This document shows, piece after piece, positions 7,470-15,565 of a stretch of DNA of 64,000 nucleotides. Position 1 is the stretch's first letter. Each line of letters begins with the position of its first letter. The stretch covers positions 26,308 through 90,307 of the forward strand of contig NZ_FOPH01000015.1 of NCBI RefSeq assembly GCF_900113415.1. Reading direction: 5' to 3'. This DNA is from Oribacterium sp. WCC10. GTDB lineage: Bacteria > Bacillota > Clostridia > Lachnospirales > Lachnospiraceae. The notes under the pieces were generated by a model. It saw only the letters and a program-made list of their open reading frames with translations, was not told where the DNA came from and searched no databases. A program made the position numbers and the translations under genes.

Positions 7470-10049
7470 CTAAGAGCCTTCAATACCGGTCATCATATAG
7501 CAGAAGATTTCATTTCCATCCTTATCTACACCTACGAATGCATTACCGTCATTATAGGTCATGTAACCGTCGTAAACTCTCGGATAATTCTCTATAGCCA
7601 TTACTTCATTCAGATTCTTGTCATAGACTTTGGAGGAGTCGCCGTTAGATTCTGACATTATGAGCAGCCATTCATTTGTGATACGGTCTTCGGATGGATT
7701 GATATATCCGTCATATTCCAGTCTGGACTTGAGATTTTCGTCGTAGATCCACTGATGGTTTGTGTCATTTTTATTATCATATTTAGTGACGCAGATAAAC
7801 GGGATATCAGCTGTTCCCTCAATGGTATAGAACTGATATGCATAGTCTGCATCGTTAATGATATCCTTCTGACCATTCTTCAGATTCAGAATCCAGACAC
7901 CGATGTGTTCCTTATCTCCGGTGCACGGGTCGTCTCTTGTGGCATCAGTGTAGGCAACAGGAATCTTATCCGCAAAATACCAGTTACCAAGATTGTCGGT
8001 GAAAAGCTCGTTTCCGTCATTGTCATAAACTGTCTGAGCCCAGTGTGAGTTCTCTACATATTCTCCGATATAGAATCCCCAATCGTAGCGACCCATGCTG
8101 TCATAGTACGGGAATGTCTTTATCAGTCTTCCATCATTATCATAGAGGAAGATTCCGGTATCCTTCTTCGCAAGGAAGTTGCCGTTGCCAAGAATGTTTA
8201 TGAAGTCGTAGTTGTCCTTTACAACAGGATTGCCATTTGTATCTATGATAAATGCATACTTTTCATCACGGACAAATGCTCTTCCGTTTTCAAACGGCTG
8301 TGCATACTGATACGGTCCAAGAACGATTTTTCCGGTCGTTTCATCAATATAGTAGTAGCCGTCATTCAGATCAAATACGTAATAACCTTCACCGTAGGTT
8401 ACGTCATCCAGAGAATATTCGTCCTGAAGCTTCTTTTCTATGGTGCCGTCATTGGCTTCAACCAGCTCCTTGTATGTCATGACGATCTTCCCCTTTGTAT
8501 CATAGATTACAAAGTCAGTTCCTTCGCCCTTTGGTCTGCAGAGAACATGATCCTTCATGCCGGATATATAGCCATACTCAGGAGATACGAAGCTTCCATC
8601 CTCTGAGATGATCTGCTGGTGCGTCATGGATTCATCACCATAGTACTCTTCATCAGAAGAAACAGGAACGCCGGTTTCATCGTACTTTACGGCACGATAG
8701 TACGGCAGGTAATACTGGTTGTATGAAAGCGGATCATAGTAGTCCATCTTTTCTATGGAGTTATAAACCGGATCAGTTACCAGTCTTCCATTGATATCGA
8801 AGAAGCCACGCATATAGCCTGCGATATATGAGTAATCTTCATCATTGTCTTCGTTGCCGTAATTGTAGTACAAAGCACTTCCGTCATAAGGAAGAAGCAT
8901 GCCGTAATCATTTCCCGGCTCCACTTCTGTAAGAGCACCGGCAGGGGCATCATTGAGACGTGTAAAATTTTCGGAATGAGGTGTTTTTCCGTCAGAAGCA
9001 TTATCACCAAACGAAGACACATCCATGATGGAAACGTAGCCTTTTGAAGCGATGAGTCTCTGGCCGTCCTCAGTCATAAACCAGTCGTAGATCACTCTGG
9101 CACCTTTGGCACGTTCATCGCCCGGATCAGTGTCTTCAGGGATGACGCAGTAGTATGCATTACGATGAGGGTAGGTTTCATTTCTGATGGTGTCCGGATT
9201 TGGATCCACACCGTCAACACCTATGATCTTGAGCCCATTTGCCATCTTCATATCGTTGGCATAATAGTAAACGGAATAACCGATGGCATTGGCGGAATTG
9301 TCATAGGACTTTACTGCGGTCATAAGTTCTCCCATCTCAGAAGCGACAAGTCCTGACGGAGCCTCCATCATCTCTGTATCCTTCATAATGAGTTTCTTGA
9401 TGAGAGCCTGTGAACCGGCGCCTTCATTACGCTGGAACGGAACTATCTCGGCATCGTTTCCGCCTACTTCTTTCCAGTTGGTTATCTTTCCGGTGTAAAT
9501 GTCTTTGATCTGTTCGGTTGTCAGAGAATTTACCGGGTTATCTTCATTTACAACAAAGATAAGGGCGTCTGTTGCGAAATTTTCAATTTGGTATTTAAAG
9601 TCGGCTTCATCCATTTCTTCAAATACCTTTGCATTGGGTTCGCCTACGATAAGAATGTCAGCTTCTCCTGCAAGAAGATTTCTGAAGGACTGTGTTGTTC
9701 TGTTGAAGCGGCAAAGATCGGCAGTCTTCTCTGGTTCCTCGTTGAGAAGCACACCTGCAAGAGCCTTCCCCAGAGGAACTGTAGCGGTAGAACCGTCCAT
9801 TCTGGGGAAATTCTCTCTTGTGAAATGATATTCCGGGAGCTTTATAGGAGCTGTAGATTTCTTTTCCTGAGAATCCTTTTTATCAACGTTCTCCGTGTTT
9901 TCGCCCTCACCGTCTTTTTTTGTGGTTTCGGCTGCATCTGAGCCTGCGACGGTGGTTTCTGCATTTGTGGCAGCCGGTTTTGTTGTGGTACATCCCACCA
10001 TGGCAAGAGTTGTCATGGAAAGAATAAGTGGTAATAGATGTTTTTTCAT
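7470..10049 (-). CDS. PstS-like phosphate-binding domain fused to WG-type repeats, lipoprotein
   Basis: The start is the ATG at 10049 behind GGAGG; this gives a lipoprotein signal ending in MVGC (Cys20) and 859 residues in all. A Thr/Lys/Glu linker follows. Residues about 75-335 look like a PstS-type periplasmic-binding domain, with DIYTGKITNWKEVGG at 183-197 and the phosphate-contact-like RNEGAGSQ at 208-215. From about residue 420 to the end there are repeated units of the WG-repeat kind, alternating Tyr/Phe-rich strands with D-x-x-G turns (for example IIDTNGNPVVKDNYDF and FLYDNDGRL). This fusion is unusual, since ordinary PstS proteins are about 300 residues. No pst permease genes adjoin. 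A sensory or surface-binding role is inferred, not shown. Confidence 0.8.
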   Translation of the reverse strand: MKKHLLPLILSMTTLAMVGCTTTKPAATNAETTVAGSDAAETTKKDGEGENTENVDKKDSQEKKSTAPIKLPEYHFTRENFPRMDGSTATVPLGKALAGVLLNEEPEKTADLCRFNRTTQSFRNLLAGEADILIVGEPNAKVFEEMDEADFKYQIENFATDALIFVVNEDNPVNSLTTEQIKDIYTGKITNWKEVGGNDAEIVPFQRNEGAGSQALIKKLIMKDTEMMEAPSGLVASEMGELMTAVKSYDNSANAIGYSVYYYANDMKMANGLKIIGVDGVDPNPDTIRNETYPHRNAYYCVIPEDTDPGDERAKGARVIYDWFMTEDGQRLIASKGYVSIMDVSSFGDNASDGKTPHSENFTRLNDAPAGALTEVEPGNDYGMLLPYDGSALYYNYGNEDNDEDYSYIAGYMRGFFDINGRLVTDPVYNSIEKMDYYDPLSYNQYYLPYYRAVKYDETGVPVSSDEEYYGDESMTHQQIISEDGSFVSPEYGYISGMKDHVLCRPKGEGTDFVIYDTKGKIVMTYKELVEANDGTIEKKLQDEYSLDDVTYGEGYYVFDLNDGYYYIDETTGKIVLGPYQYAQPFENGRAFVRDEKYAFIIDTNGNPVVKDNYDFINILGNGNFLAKKDTGIFLYDNDGRLIKTFPYYDSMGRYDWGFYIGEYVENSHWAQTVYDNDGNELFTDNLGNWYFADKIPVAYTDATRDDPCTGDKEHIGVWILNLKNGQKDIINDADYAYQFYTIEGTADIPFICVTKYDNKNDTNHQWIYDENLKSRLEYDGYINPSEDRITNEWLLIMSESNGDSSKVYDKNLNEVMAIENYPRVYDGYMTYNDGNAFVGVDKDGNEIFCYMMTGIEGS

Positions 10050-10156
10050 GATACCTCCGTGGCTGGAAAATAATAAAGATGTAAGTAACGAAAGTTGATA
10101 TCGAATCACTTTACACTCTAAGGGGAAAAAGCAACCCCAGGTGCGTCGGATAAAGG

Positions 10157-10196
10157 CATGATGCGCATAGCATACCGGTGTGCTATGCGCATCATG
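10157..10196. repeat. Perfect 16-bp palindromic hairpin
   Basis: CATGATGCGCATAGCA and TGCTATGCGCATCATG are exact inverted repeats around an eight-base loop. It lies between the flavoprotein gene and the phosphate-binding-like gene. No T-run follows on the minus strand, so termination by it alone is doubtful; mRNA 3'-end protection or transcript separation are alternatives. The GATGCGCA core recurs in the R2 repeats. Confidence 0.6.
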
Positions 10197-10233
10197 TATA
10201 AGTAGAAAATATCAGTAAACGCTCACAGCATTT

Positions 10234-12636
10234 TTACTTAATGGCTTCTGCAATGTCGGCACCAACCAGACGTCCGCTGGTGAATGCATAACCCATAGCT
10301 GCTCCGCCGTAGGTTACGTATGCCTTTGTTTCTGAAAAGAGAACACCCATACTGTCTGTACCAACTGCGTAGAGACCTTCCATAGGAGTTTCATCCTTGG
10401 CACTGAGAACCTGGAAATTCTCATTTACATTGAGACCGCCACAGGTTGAGTAGCACCATGAAGAGCCTACGATTCCGTAGTAGCAGTCACCGGTTACAGC
10501 TCTGAGATACTTGGGATCCTTTGCAAACTCGGCATCCTCGCCCTTTTCGCAAGCTGCATTGTAGGTCTCAACTGTCTCGGCGAGAGTCTTTGCGTCAAGC
10601 ACCATCTTGTCAGCCAGTTCCTCGATGGTGTCAGCCTTGAAAACATAGCCTGCATCGATGGCTGCCTGAAGAACTGTGTCGGCATTGTCCATAGGAACAC
10701 CGGCAGGGATGCTTGAACCATAGCCAAGGTAGCTTGTTGAAGGACCAGCAGGCTCCTCATCAAAGCCTTCCTTTATAAGTTTTTCAACCTGATCACGGCC
10801 GTAAATACTGTAGAAGTGAGGGCCTGAGATCCAGGGGTTAAACATTGAAAGTGCTGTTTCGGAAGTAAAACGCTTTGCATCCTTACCTACAGCAAGTGTG
10901 TCTGAAGAGATGGCCATGTTGAGTGGCAGATCACCTTGTGACCAGACTGCAGGACGACCAGTTGCGACACCTGTCTTGCCTTCGATCGGAACAGTCTCAA
11001 ATCCCGGAAGGAATCCGTCAACACCACCAACGTGAACCATAGGAGCAACACTGATGTTGTAGGTTCCGGCACCGTTCCGGATAGCAGATTCTATCATCTT
11101 TCCGTCATCCTGGTGCTGTCCGAAGAGTTTCCACTCACCCTTGAGAGGATAGTAAGTGTCACTCAGGTACTTCTCTTCCATCTCACCGCTTCCGGCGAAA
11201 CCGCCGGTTGCAAGAACTACGGCTTTGGCGTGGATGACATATTCCTTACCATCCACCATGCTGCGGGCCTTGGCACCGGTGATCTTACCGTCTTCAACGA
11301 TGAGTTCGTAAGCTTCTGTTTCAAGCATGTACTTTCCGCCAAGCTTCTCGAAGTTTTCAACTGTCTTCCTGAAGAAATCCTCTGTCAGCTTCTTTCCGCC
11401 GGAAATCGGTGTATAGGCTGCCCATTTATTACCGACAAAGCCGCTTGCGGGATCAAACTGGAATCCATATTGGGTAAGCCAGTCATCGGTATATCCGCTT
11501 TCATCAAGGAAGAGTTTGACCATTTCAGGCTTTGCCTGTTGCTCCCCCTTATCATTTGTGGTGTACTCAAGCCATGCATCGTAGAGAGCGTCCTTATCGA
11601 TGAGATCGTCGCCTGCCTTCTTTGTGATAGTCTCCTTCTTTATAGGATCATTCCACTCAGGAATCTCGGCTTCAACCTGGCTTGGAACATTGATAGCCAT
11701 CGGTCCGCTGGTGAGAACAGCATTACCGCCCCACTTTGCAGCCTTGTCAATGGCAAGAACCTGAAGATCCTGTTCTGCCGAGCTAAGGGCTGCAGCCATT
11801 CCTGAACCGCCCATTCCGACAACCAGAACGTCGGTATCGATTTCTTCGGTTTCATTGCTCTTTGGAATTGAGTTGTAGAAAACACTGATGTCCTTTGCGT
11901 CTCCGCCACCTGCTGTGATGGCTTCTGTAACCGCTGCTTCAACCGCCTGCTTTACACCGTTACTGGTTGCGGTAGCACCTGAGACACCATCGATGGATAC
12001 CGACTGATACTCAAGCATACGTGGAATCAGCTTATCTACCACTGTCTGAACCATTGCTTTGGTATCGGAAATGTTTTCCTGATCCACAGTGATGGCTTCG
12101 ATTTTGTCTTCTGAAACTTTAACCTTGACTGATACAGGCTCGCTGATTCTGAAGCCGATTCCCTGAGCTTCGTACTCACCCGGCTTCATCTTTACAGTGA
12201 CTTCAGATGAAACTCCCATAGCCTGATTGATACAGTCCTGAGCAGCTGTTTTGATAGCCTTACTTGTAAATGTTGCACCTGAAACTGCATCAACATCGGC
12301 ACTCTGAGCCTCCATGATGGCATCAGGAAGACTTTCTATAGCCTTGCTCCCAACGCCATCAGTTTCTTTGTTACCCACGATCTTTACACCAGTGATGTTG
12401 TCAGCATCAAAGGTCATGGTAACTGTTACGTTACCCCCGAAACCTGCGCTTGTTGCGCTGTACTCACCTGGCTGATATTTTCCCTCTGTTTTACCTGAAG
12501 CTTCTGTTGCAGCTTCGCTTGCAGCCTGAGTGGTTTCTGCCGTATTTGCATCAGGTGGTACGTCATTACCTGAAGAACATGCCACGAGAAGTGCAAGGGG
12601 CAGTGCACAAGCCAGCATTTTTGTTGTTTTTCTCAT
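10234..12636 (-). CDS. Extracytoplasmic flavinylated fumarate-reductase-like lipoprotein
   Basis: The 800-residue product starts with a lipoprotein signal (LLVAC, Cys20). Two FMN-binding domains follow, each ending in the ApbE flavinylation motif: DAVSGATFTS near 116-125 and DGVSGATATS near 217-226; a Thr in each is the expected FMN attachment point. From about residue 265 an FAD-dependent fumarate/succinate reductase domain begins (DVLVVGMGGSGMAAALSSAE dinucleotide fold) and ends in GGAAMGYAFTSGRLVGADIA. Such proteins accept electrons outside the membrane and reduce fumarate, urocanate, cinnamate-like acids or other acceptors. No electron-donating partner or ApbE gene is in the window. Two tandem FMN domains suggest electron transfer along the protein. 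Acceptor unknown. Confidence 0.9.
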   Translation of the reverse strand: MRKTTKMLACALPLALLVACSSGNDVPPDANTAETTQAASEAATEASGKTEGKYQPGEYSATSAGFGGNVTVTMTFDADNITGVKIVGNKETDGVGSKAIESLPDAIMEAQSADVDAVSGATFTSKAIKTAAQDCINQAMGVSSEVTVKMKPGEYEAQGIGFRISEPVSVKVKVSEDKIEAITVDQENISDTKAMVQTVVDKLIPRMLEYQSVSIDGVSGATATSNGVKQAVEAAVTEAITAGGGDAKDISVFYNSIPKSNETEEIDTDVLVVGMGGSGMAAALSSAEQDLQVLAIDKAAKWGGNAVLTSGPMAINVPSQVEAEIPEWNDPIKKETITKKAGDDLIDKDALYDAWLEYTTNDKGEQQAKPEMVKLFLDESGYTDDWLTQYGFQFDPASGFVGNKWAAYTPISGGKKLTEDFFRKTVENFEKLGGKYMLETEAYELIVEDGKITGAKARSMVDGKEYVIHAKAVVLATGGFAGSGEMEEKYLSDTYYPLKGEWKLFGQHQDDGKMIESAIRNGAGTYNISVAPMVHVGGVDGFLPGFETVPIEGKTGVATGRPAVWSQGDLPLNMAISSDTLAVGKDAKRFTSETALSMFNPWISGPHFYSIYGRDQVEKLIKEGFDEEPAGPSTSYLGYGSSIPAGVPMDNADTVLQAAIDAGYVFKADTIEELADKMVLDAKTLAETVETYNAACEKGEDAEFAKDPKYLRAVTGDCYYGIVGSSWCYSTCGGLNVNENFQVLSAKDETPMEGLYAVGTDSMGVLFSETKAYVTYGGAAMGYAFTSGRLVGADIAEAIK

Positions 12637-12664
12637 ACTTTCCTCCTAATGTTTTGTACAAATC

Positions 12665-12680
12665 TGATAAAATTTTATCA
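12665..12680. promoter_or_regulatory. Perfect 16-bp palindrome upstream of the flavoprotein gene
   Basis: TGATAAAATTTTATCA is an exact palindrome 29 bases upstream of the flavoprotein start and two bases past the stop of the decayed GGDEF frame. Its form (TGAT...ATCA) resembles Crp/Fnr-type operators, but no regulator gene is nearby, so operator function is only a guess. Confidence 0.4.
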
Positions 12681-12681
12681 T

Positions 12682-13274
12682 CTATTTTTCATAATAAAAA
12701 GGAAATTTCTCTAAATGATTATGGAAAGTATTGAGTTTGGAATAATTCATTATTTCATCAAGGTGCAGATAATCATGGTCCTGAGCGATAGCAACAAATT
12801 CATCACCGCCTATACGATATACCGGACTATGTTTGAAGTAATCACAAATGAGTGAGCAGCCATCTTTGATAAACTGATCTCCTGCCTGATGACCTAAAGT
12901 ATCATTTATGGTTTTCAGTCCGTTCAGATCAAATACGATTATAGCGAAATCCGGTGATTCGTTTTCTTCAATGAGGCTGTTTAGTTTTGCTTCAGCATCG
13001 ATATATGCGTGTTTATTCTTTACACCTGTAAGAGGATCATAATTGGCTATTTTGCTCATTTCTGCCAAAGTCTTATAGTAGGTCTGATCTTTTCTGATTT
13101 GTGAATCGGTATCTATGATACCGATGATAAGGCTACAGTTACTACGCGTTTATTTATGAATTGATAAACTGCTACAGGTATACTGCTGTTTTCGATCAAT
13201 TGTAATACTTCGGGGTTATATGAATACTTTTCCATACTGTTTAATACTATTTTATAGTGGTTATAGTTATGCAT
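12682..13274 (-). pseudogene. Decayed diguanylate cyclase
   Basis: Two frames hold pieces of one protein. The upstream piece (13274 to 13113) encodes a sensor N-terminus with IPVAVYQFINKRVVTVALS, a segment I associate with Lachnospiraceae PAS-GGDEF proteins. It then hits TAG. The downstream piece, in another frame from about 13125, reads GIIDTDSQIRKDQ and then a GGDEF domain with DPLTGVKNKHAY, FDLNGLKTINDTLGH and YRIGGDEFVAI. About 80-100 residues of the PAS domain are missing between the pieces, and the GGDEF domain stops about 40 residues early. A deletion with frameshift explains this. The GGDEF piece alone might still be translated, but a working cyclase is unlikely. Confidence 0.7.
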
Positions 13275-14328
13275 CCCACGTATGTGTACTGATGACATCG
13301 TCATCATCCTGCTCATACAGTTTTTTTTGACCGGTATTGTGTTTTGCACGTTTTACCTTCAGGGCTTCAGGAGTGGATTCTGCGCGGACGGTGCTTTTAT
13401 ATACTTTTTCACCCTCTTCTGTGACAGTTTTCTCTCCTGTTACACCTGCATCTTTAGACTTGTGAGAACTTCCTTTAATTACCTGTTCCCTATAGTCTTT
13501 GTTATGGGATAATGTTTTTGCTTCGTCATCGTCATAAGCATGTCTAAAGCTGTCCTTTGTGTCATCTGTGGATGCGTTTACGTCATTTTCAGAATGTGAA
13601 AGGCCGGTTTCTTCAGGTAATCTGCCATCACTGTCTTCATGATATTCAGTTTCCTCTTTTCTTCCTGCATTTCTAAGCTCTTCTTCTCTTGCTTCTCTGA
13701 TTTCTTTCTCGGCTTTACGTTTTTCTGCATCTGTCGGAAGCTTTGCATACTCGCCCTTTTCGACATATGTTTTGAAGATAGTCTGCTTTTTCATCAGTTT
13801 TCTGTATTCAGCTGCGCAGACAGCCATTTTATCTGCTTCCGATACATTTGGATTGTTGGATACCGAATTGACTTTGCTGAGTGCGGCGTTGCATTCGTCT
13901 GCGATGACACGCTGAGTTTCGTCTTTGGTTCTGGCAGCACGCAGCTTCTTTTCAAAACTTTTCAGTTCTTCCTTTTCAGCCTGAATCTCGTTATAGAGCT
14001 TTGTATCCTTTTGCCTTATGTAATCAAGTTCATCGGGAGACAAATTTCCACCGTACATATATTTGAGTCGGATCTTTGAAAGCTTGTCATCGGATTCATC
14101 ATTTTGCTGAGACTGCTTAAATGCATCTTCAATTTTTTGAGCTTCTGATTGAATCATGTCACGTATCTTATCAGAAGTCGTTCTTGTGTCATATTTTACA
14201 GTTTTAGTTTCCTTTGATGTGAAATCACTTTTGGTCTTCCTCTGCTGCCATTTTTGCTTCATACTTTGGGTCCTGGAATAGTTTCCAATACTCCCGTAAC
14301 GAGTAAAAAAAGATAGATCTATACTCAT
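13267..14328 (-). CDS. Charged coiled-coil protein of unknown function
   Basis: I do not recognise this 353-residue protein. The ATG at 14328 is preferred over the one at 14340 because GGAG lies seven bases before it. It has no signal peptide or membrane segment. Residues about 45-220 are rich in Lys, Glu and Gln with heptad-like helices, including IQSEAQKIEDAFKQSQQ and EIQAEKEELKSFEKKLRAAR. About 220-350 is disordered and very charged, ending in the acidic EQDDDDVISTHTWDA. The N-terminal part with many Tyr, Ser and Lys residues might be a binding segment. It overlaps the decayed cyclase by a few bases, and a cytoplasmic scaffold or secretion-linked role cannot be tested from sequence alone. 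Confidence 0.7.
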   Translation of the reverse strand: MSIDLSFFTRYGSIGNYSRTQSMKQKWQQRKTKSDFTSKETKTVKYDTRTTSDKIRDMIQSEAQKIEDAFKQSQQNDESDDKLSKIRLKYMYGGNLSPDELDYIRQKDTKLYNEIQAEKEELKSFEKKLRAARTKDETQRVIADECNAALSKVNSVSNNPNVSEADKMAVCAAEYRKLMKKQTIFKTYVEKGEYAKLPTDAEKRKAEKEIREAREEELRNAGRKEETEYHEDSDGRLPEETGLSHSENDVNASTDDTKDSFRHAYDDDEAKTLSHNKDYREQVIKGSSHKSKDAGVTGEKTVTEEGEKVYKSTVRAESTPEALKVKRAKHNTGQKKLYEQDDDDVISTHTWDA

Positions 14329-14483
14329 AGCAAACTCCATTCCCTTGTAAATGGCATAACTGCCGTTCCTTCGGCAGATAACACGAAATTGTGCTTTGTA
14401 TCGATAACCAGGCTGCGTATACGCTTAAGGGCACACTTCGCCCGTTTCATTACAATCTGTATCGGCATTTTTCTAAAAAATAA

Positions 14484-14519
14484 AAGACTCAATGCCCGAA
14501 ATCACAGGAATTGAGTCTT
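14484..14519 (-). terminator. Intrinsic terminator of bioY
   Basis: On the minus strand AAGACTCAAT and ATTGAGTCTT pair around a 16-base loop, followed by TTATTTTTTAG. It begins about 20 bases after the bioY stop. Confidence 0.8.
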
Positions 14520-14539
14520 CGTATGTTTAATAATTGTCT

Positions 14540-15139
14540 TTATGCTGCATTGGCAGTTCCTATAAGTCTTGCCTGATACAAGGTATGTCTGAGTGCAGGT
14601 CCGAGTATGAGAATCAGAACATTTTTGAGTAATGTCGTAGGAATGAACGGAATCACACATGCCGCGAGAGCTGCACCTAAGGTGTTGTGTGTCATGGTCA
14701 TGAACCAGAGAACTCCGATTCCGTAATTCAGAATATTACCTATAAGTATTCCGGAAAGTATGAGGGCATAATATATAATGATTTTTCCGGTGCCTTCTCT
14801 TTCACCGGAAAGCTTCACTGCCATCTCATAGAAAAGCCCTGCGGACAATGCAATAAACGGGAAAGAAATGATAAATCCGCCGGTTACCCCAAGGATACTT
14901 CCAAGTCCTCCTGAAAGACCGGTAAATACAGGAACACCTATGGAACCTAAAATAACATATGAAAGAGCTGAAAAGAATCCCCGTCTGCTGCCAAGAACTA
15001 TTCCCGCAACAGGAATGATAAAGGTCTGTAACGTCATAGGAACTCCGCCGGGAAGCGGTATATTGAACTGACTGACTACGGTGATGACTGCTGTGAACAG
15101 CGCTATAAGACAAAGATCCAAAGTTTTTGTGCTTTTCAT
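14540..15139 (-). CDS. bioY: Biotin transporter substrate-binding subunit BioY (ECF S component)
   Basis: The 199-residue membrane protein matches BioY in length and sequence: an N-terminal helix, SQFNIPLPGGVPMTLQTFIIPVAG with the biotin-pocket region near residue 25-45, the glycine-rich GLSGGLGSILGVTGGFI segment, and about six hydrophobic helices. BioY binds biotin and works alone or with the shared ECF energy-coupling module, which is not in this window. GGAGG precedes the ATG at 15139. The promoter is overlapped by a BirA-type palindrome at 15277-15306, so biotin-BirA should repress it. A terminator follows at 14484-14519, making this a single-gene unit. Confidence 0.93.
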   Translation of the reverse strand: MKSTKTLDLCLIALFTAVITVVSQFNIPLPGGVPMTLQTFIIPVAGIVLGSRRGFFSALSYVILGSIGVPVFTGLSGGLGSILGVTGGFIISFPFIALSAGLFYEMAVKLSGEREGTGKIIIYYALILSGILIGNILNYGIGVLWFMTMTHNTLGAALAACVIPFIPTTLLKNVLILILGPALRHTLYQARLIGTANAA

Positions 15140-15206
15140 GATGTGCCTCCATGTGCATGATGTCGGTCCGTTGATGATTCGCTTAGTAACAGGCTGACTT
15201 GATCAA

Positions 15207-15226
15207 TAAAATGATGTAAGGGTCAA
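15207..15226 (+). repeat. Fragment of an R2 repeat end
   Basis: ATGATGTAAGGGTCAAAA here is identical to the right terminal repeat of the R2 copy at 4337-4541 (reverse-complemented). No matching second end is visible, so this is probably a relic. It lies in the untranslated leader of bioY. Confidence 0.45.
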
Positions 15227-15253
15227 AATTTGGAAAAAATTTTCAACGAGACA

Positions 15254-15282
15254 AATATATATTCCTTCTTGCAAAATGTCAA
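15254..15282 (-). promoter_or_regulatory. bioY promoter
   Basis: On the minus strand TTGACA (15277-15282) and TATATT (15254-15259) are separated by 17 bases. The -35 element is one half of the BirA palindrome, so repressor and RNA polymerase would compete. Confidence 0.75.
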
Positions 15283-15306
15283 CCTATAAATATTCTCAGG
15301 TTGACA
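15277..15306. promoter_or_regulatory. BirA operator (biotin box)
   Basis: TGTCAACC and GGTTGACA are perfect inverted repeats 14 bases apart, the layout of BirA boxes that control biotin genes in many bacteria. It overlaps the -35 of the bioY promoter. The phosphoglucomutase gene on the other strand starts 260 bases away and is probably not affected. Confidence 0.85.
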
Positions 15307-15565
15307 CCGCGTAAAGAAAATTAATGTATGTGGTTAACATTTGTCGGAGACACTTTGCATTTTAGCCTGAAATCGGTGGTTAGATACCTTTATATCAGTT
15401 ATAATCAAAAAGAATACTTGATGAATGCGGATTGTGAAATCAGGTGATTACCCAAATGGCTTACTATTCACTTATAATGTGTCGTTTGAATATTGTGAAT
15501 ATGCCAGGTAAATAATACCCGGGCGCTTTTTCATCAGGAAAACTTTGATATCACAGGAGGAATAT

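Noticed and set aside
11032..11805. Long plus-strand frame of 257 codons
   Set aside because: It lies fully antisense to the flavoprotein gene, has no ribosome site or recognisable motif, and its length comes from the codon bias of the real gene.
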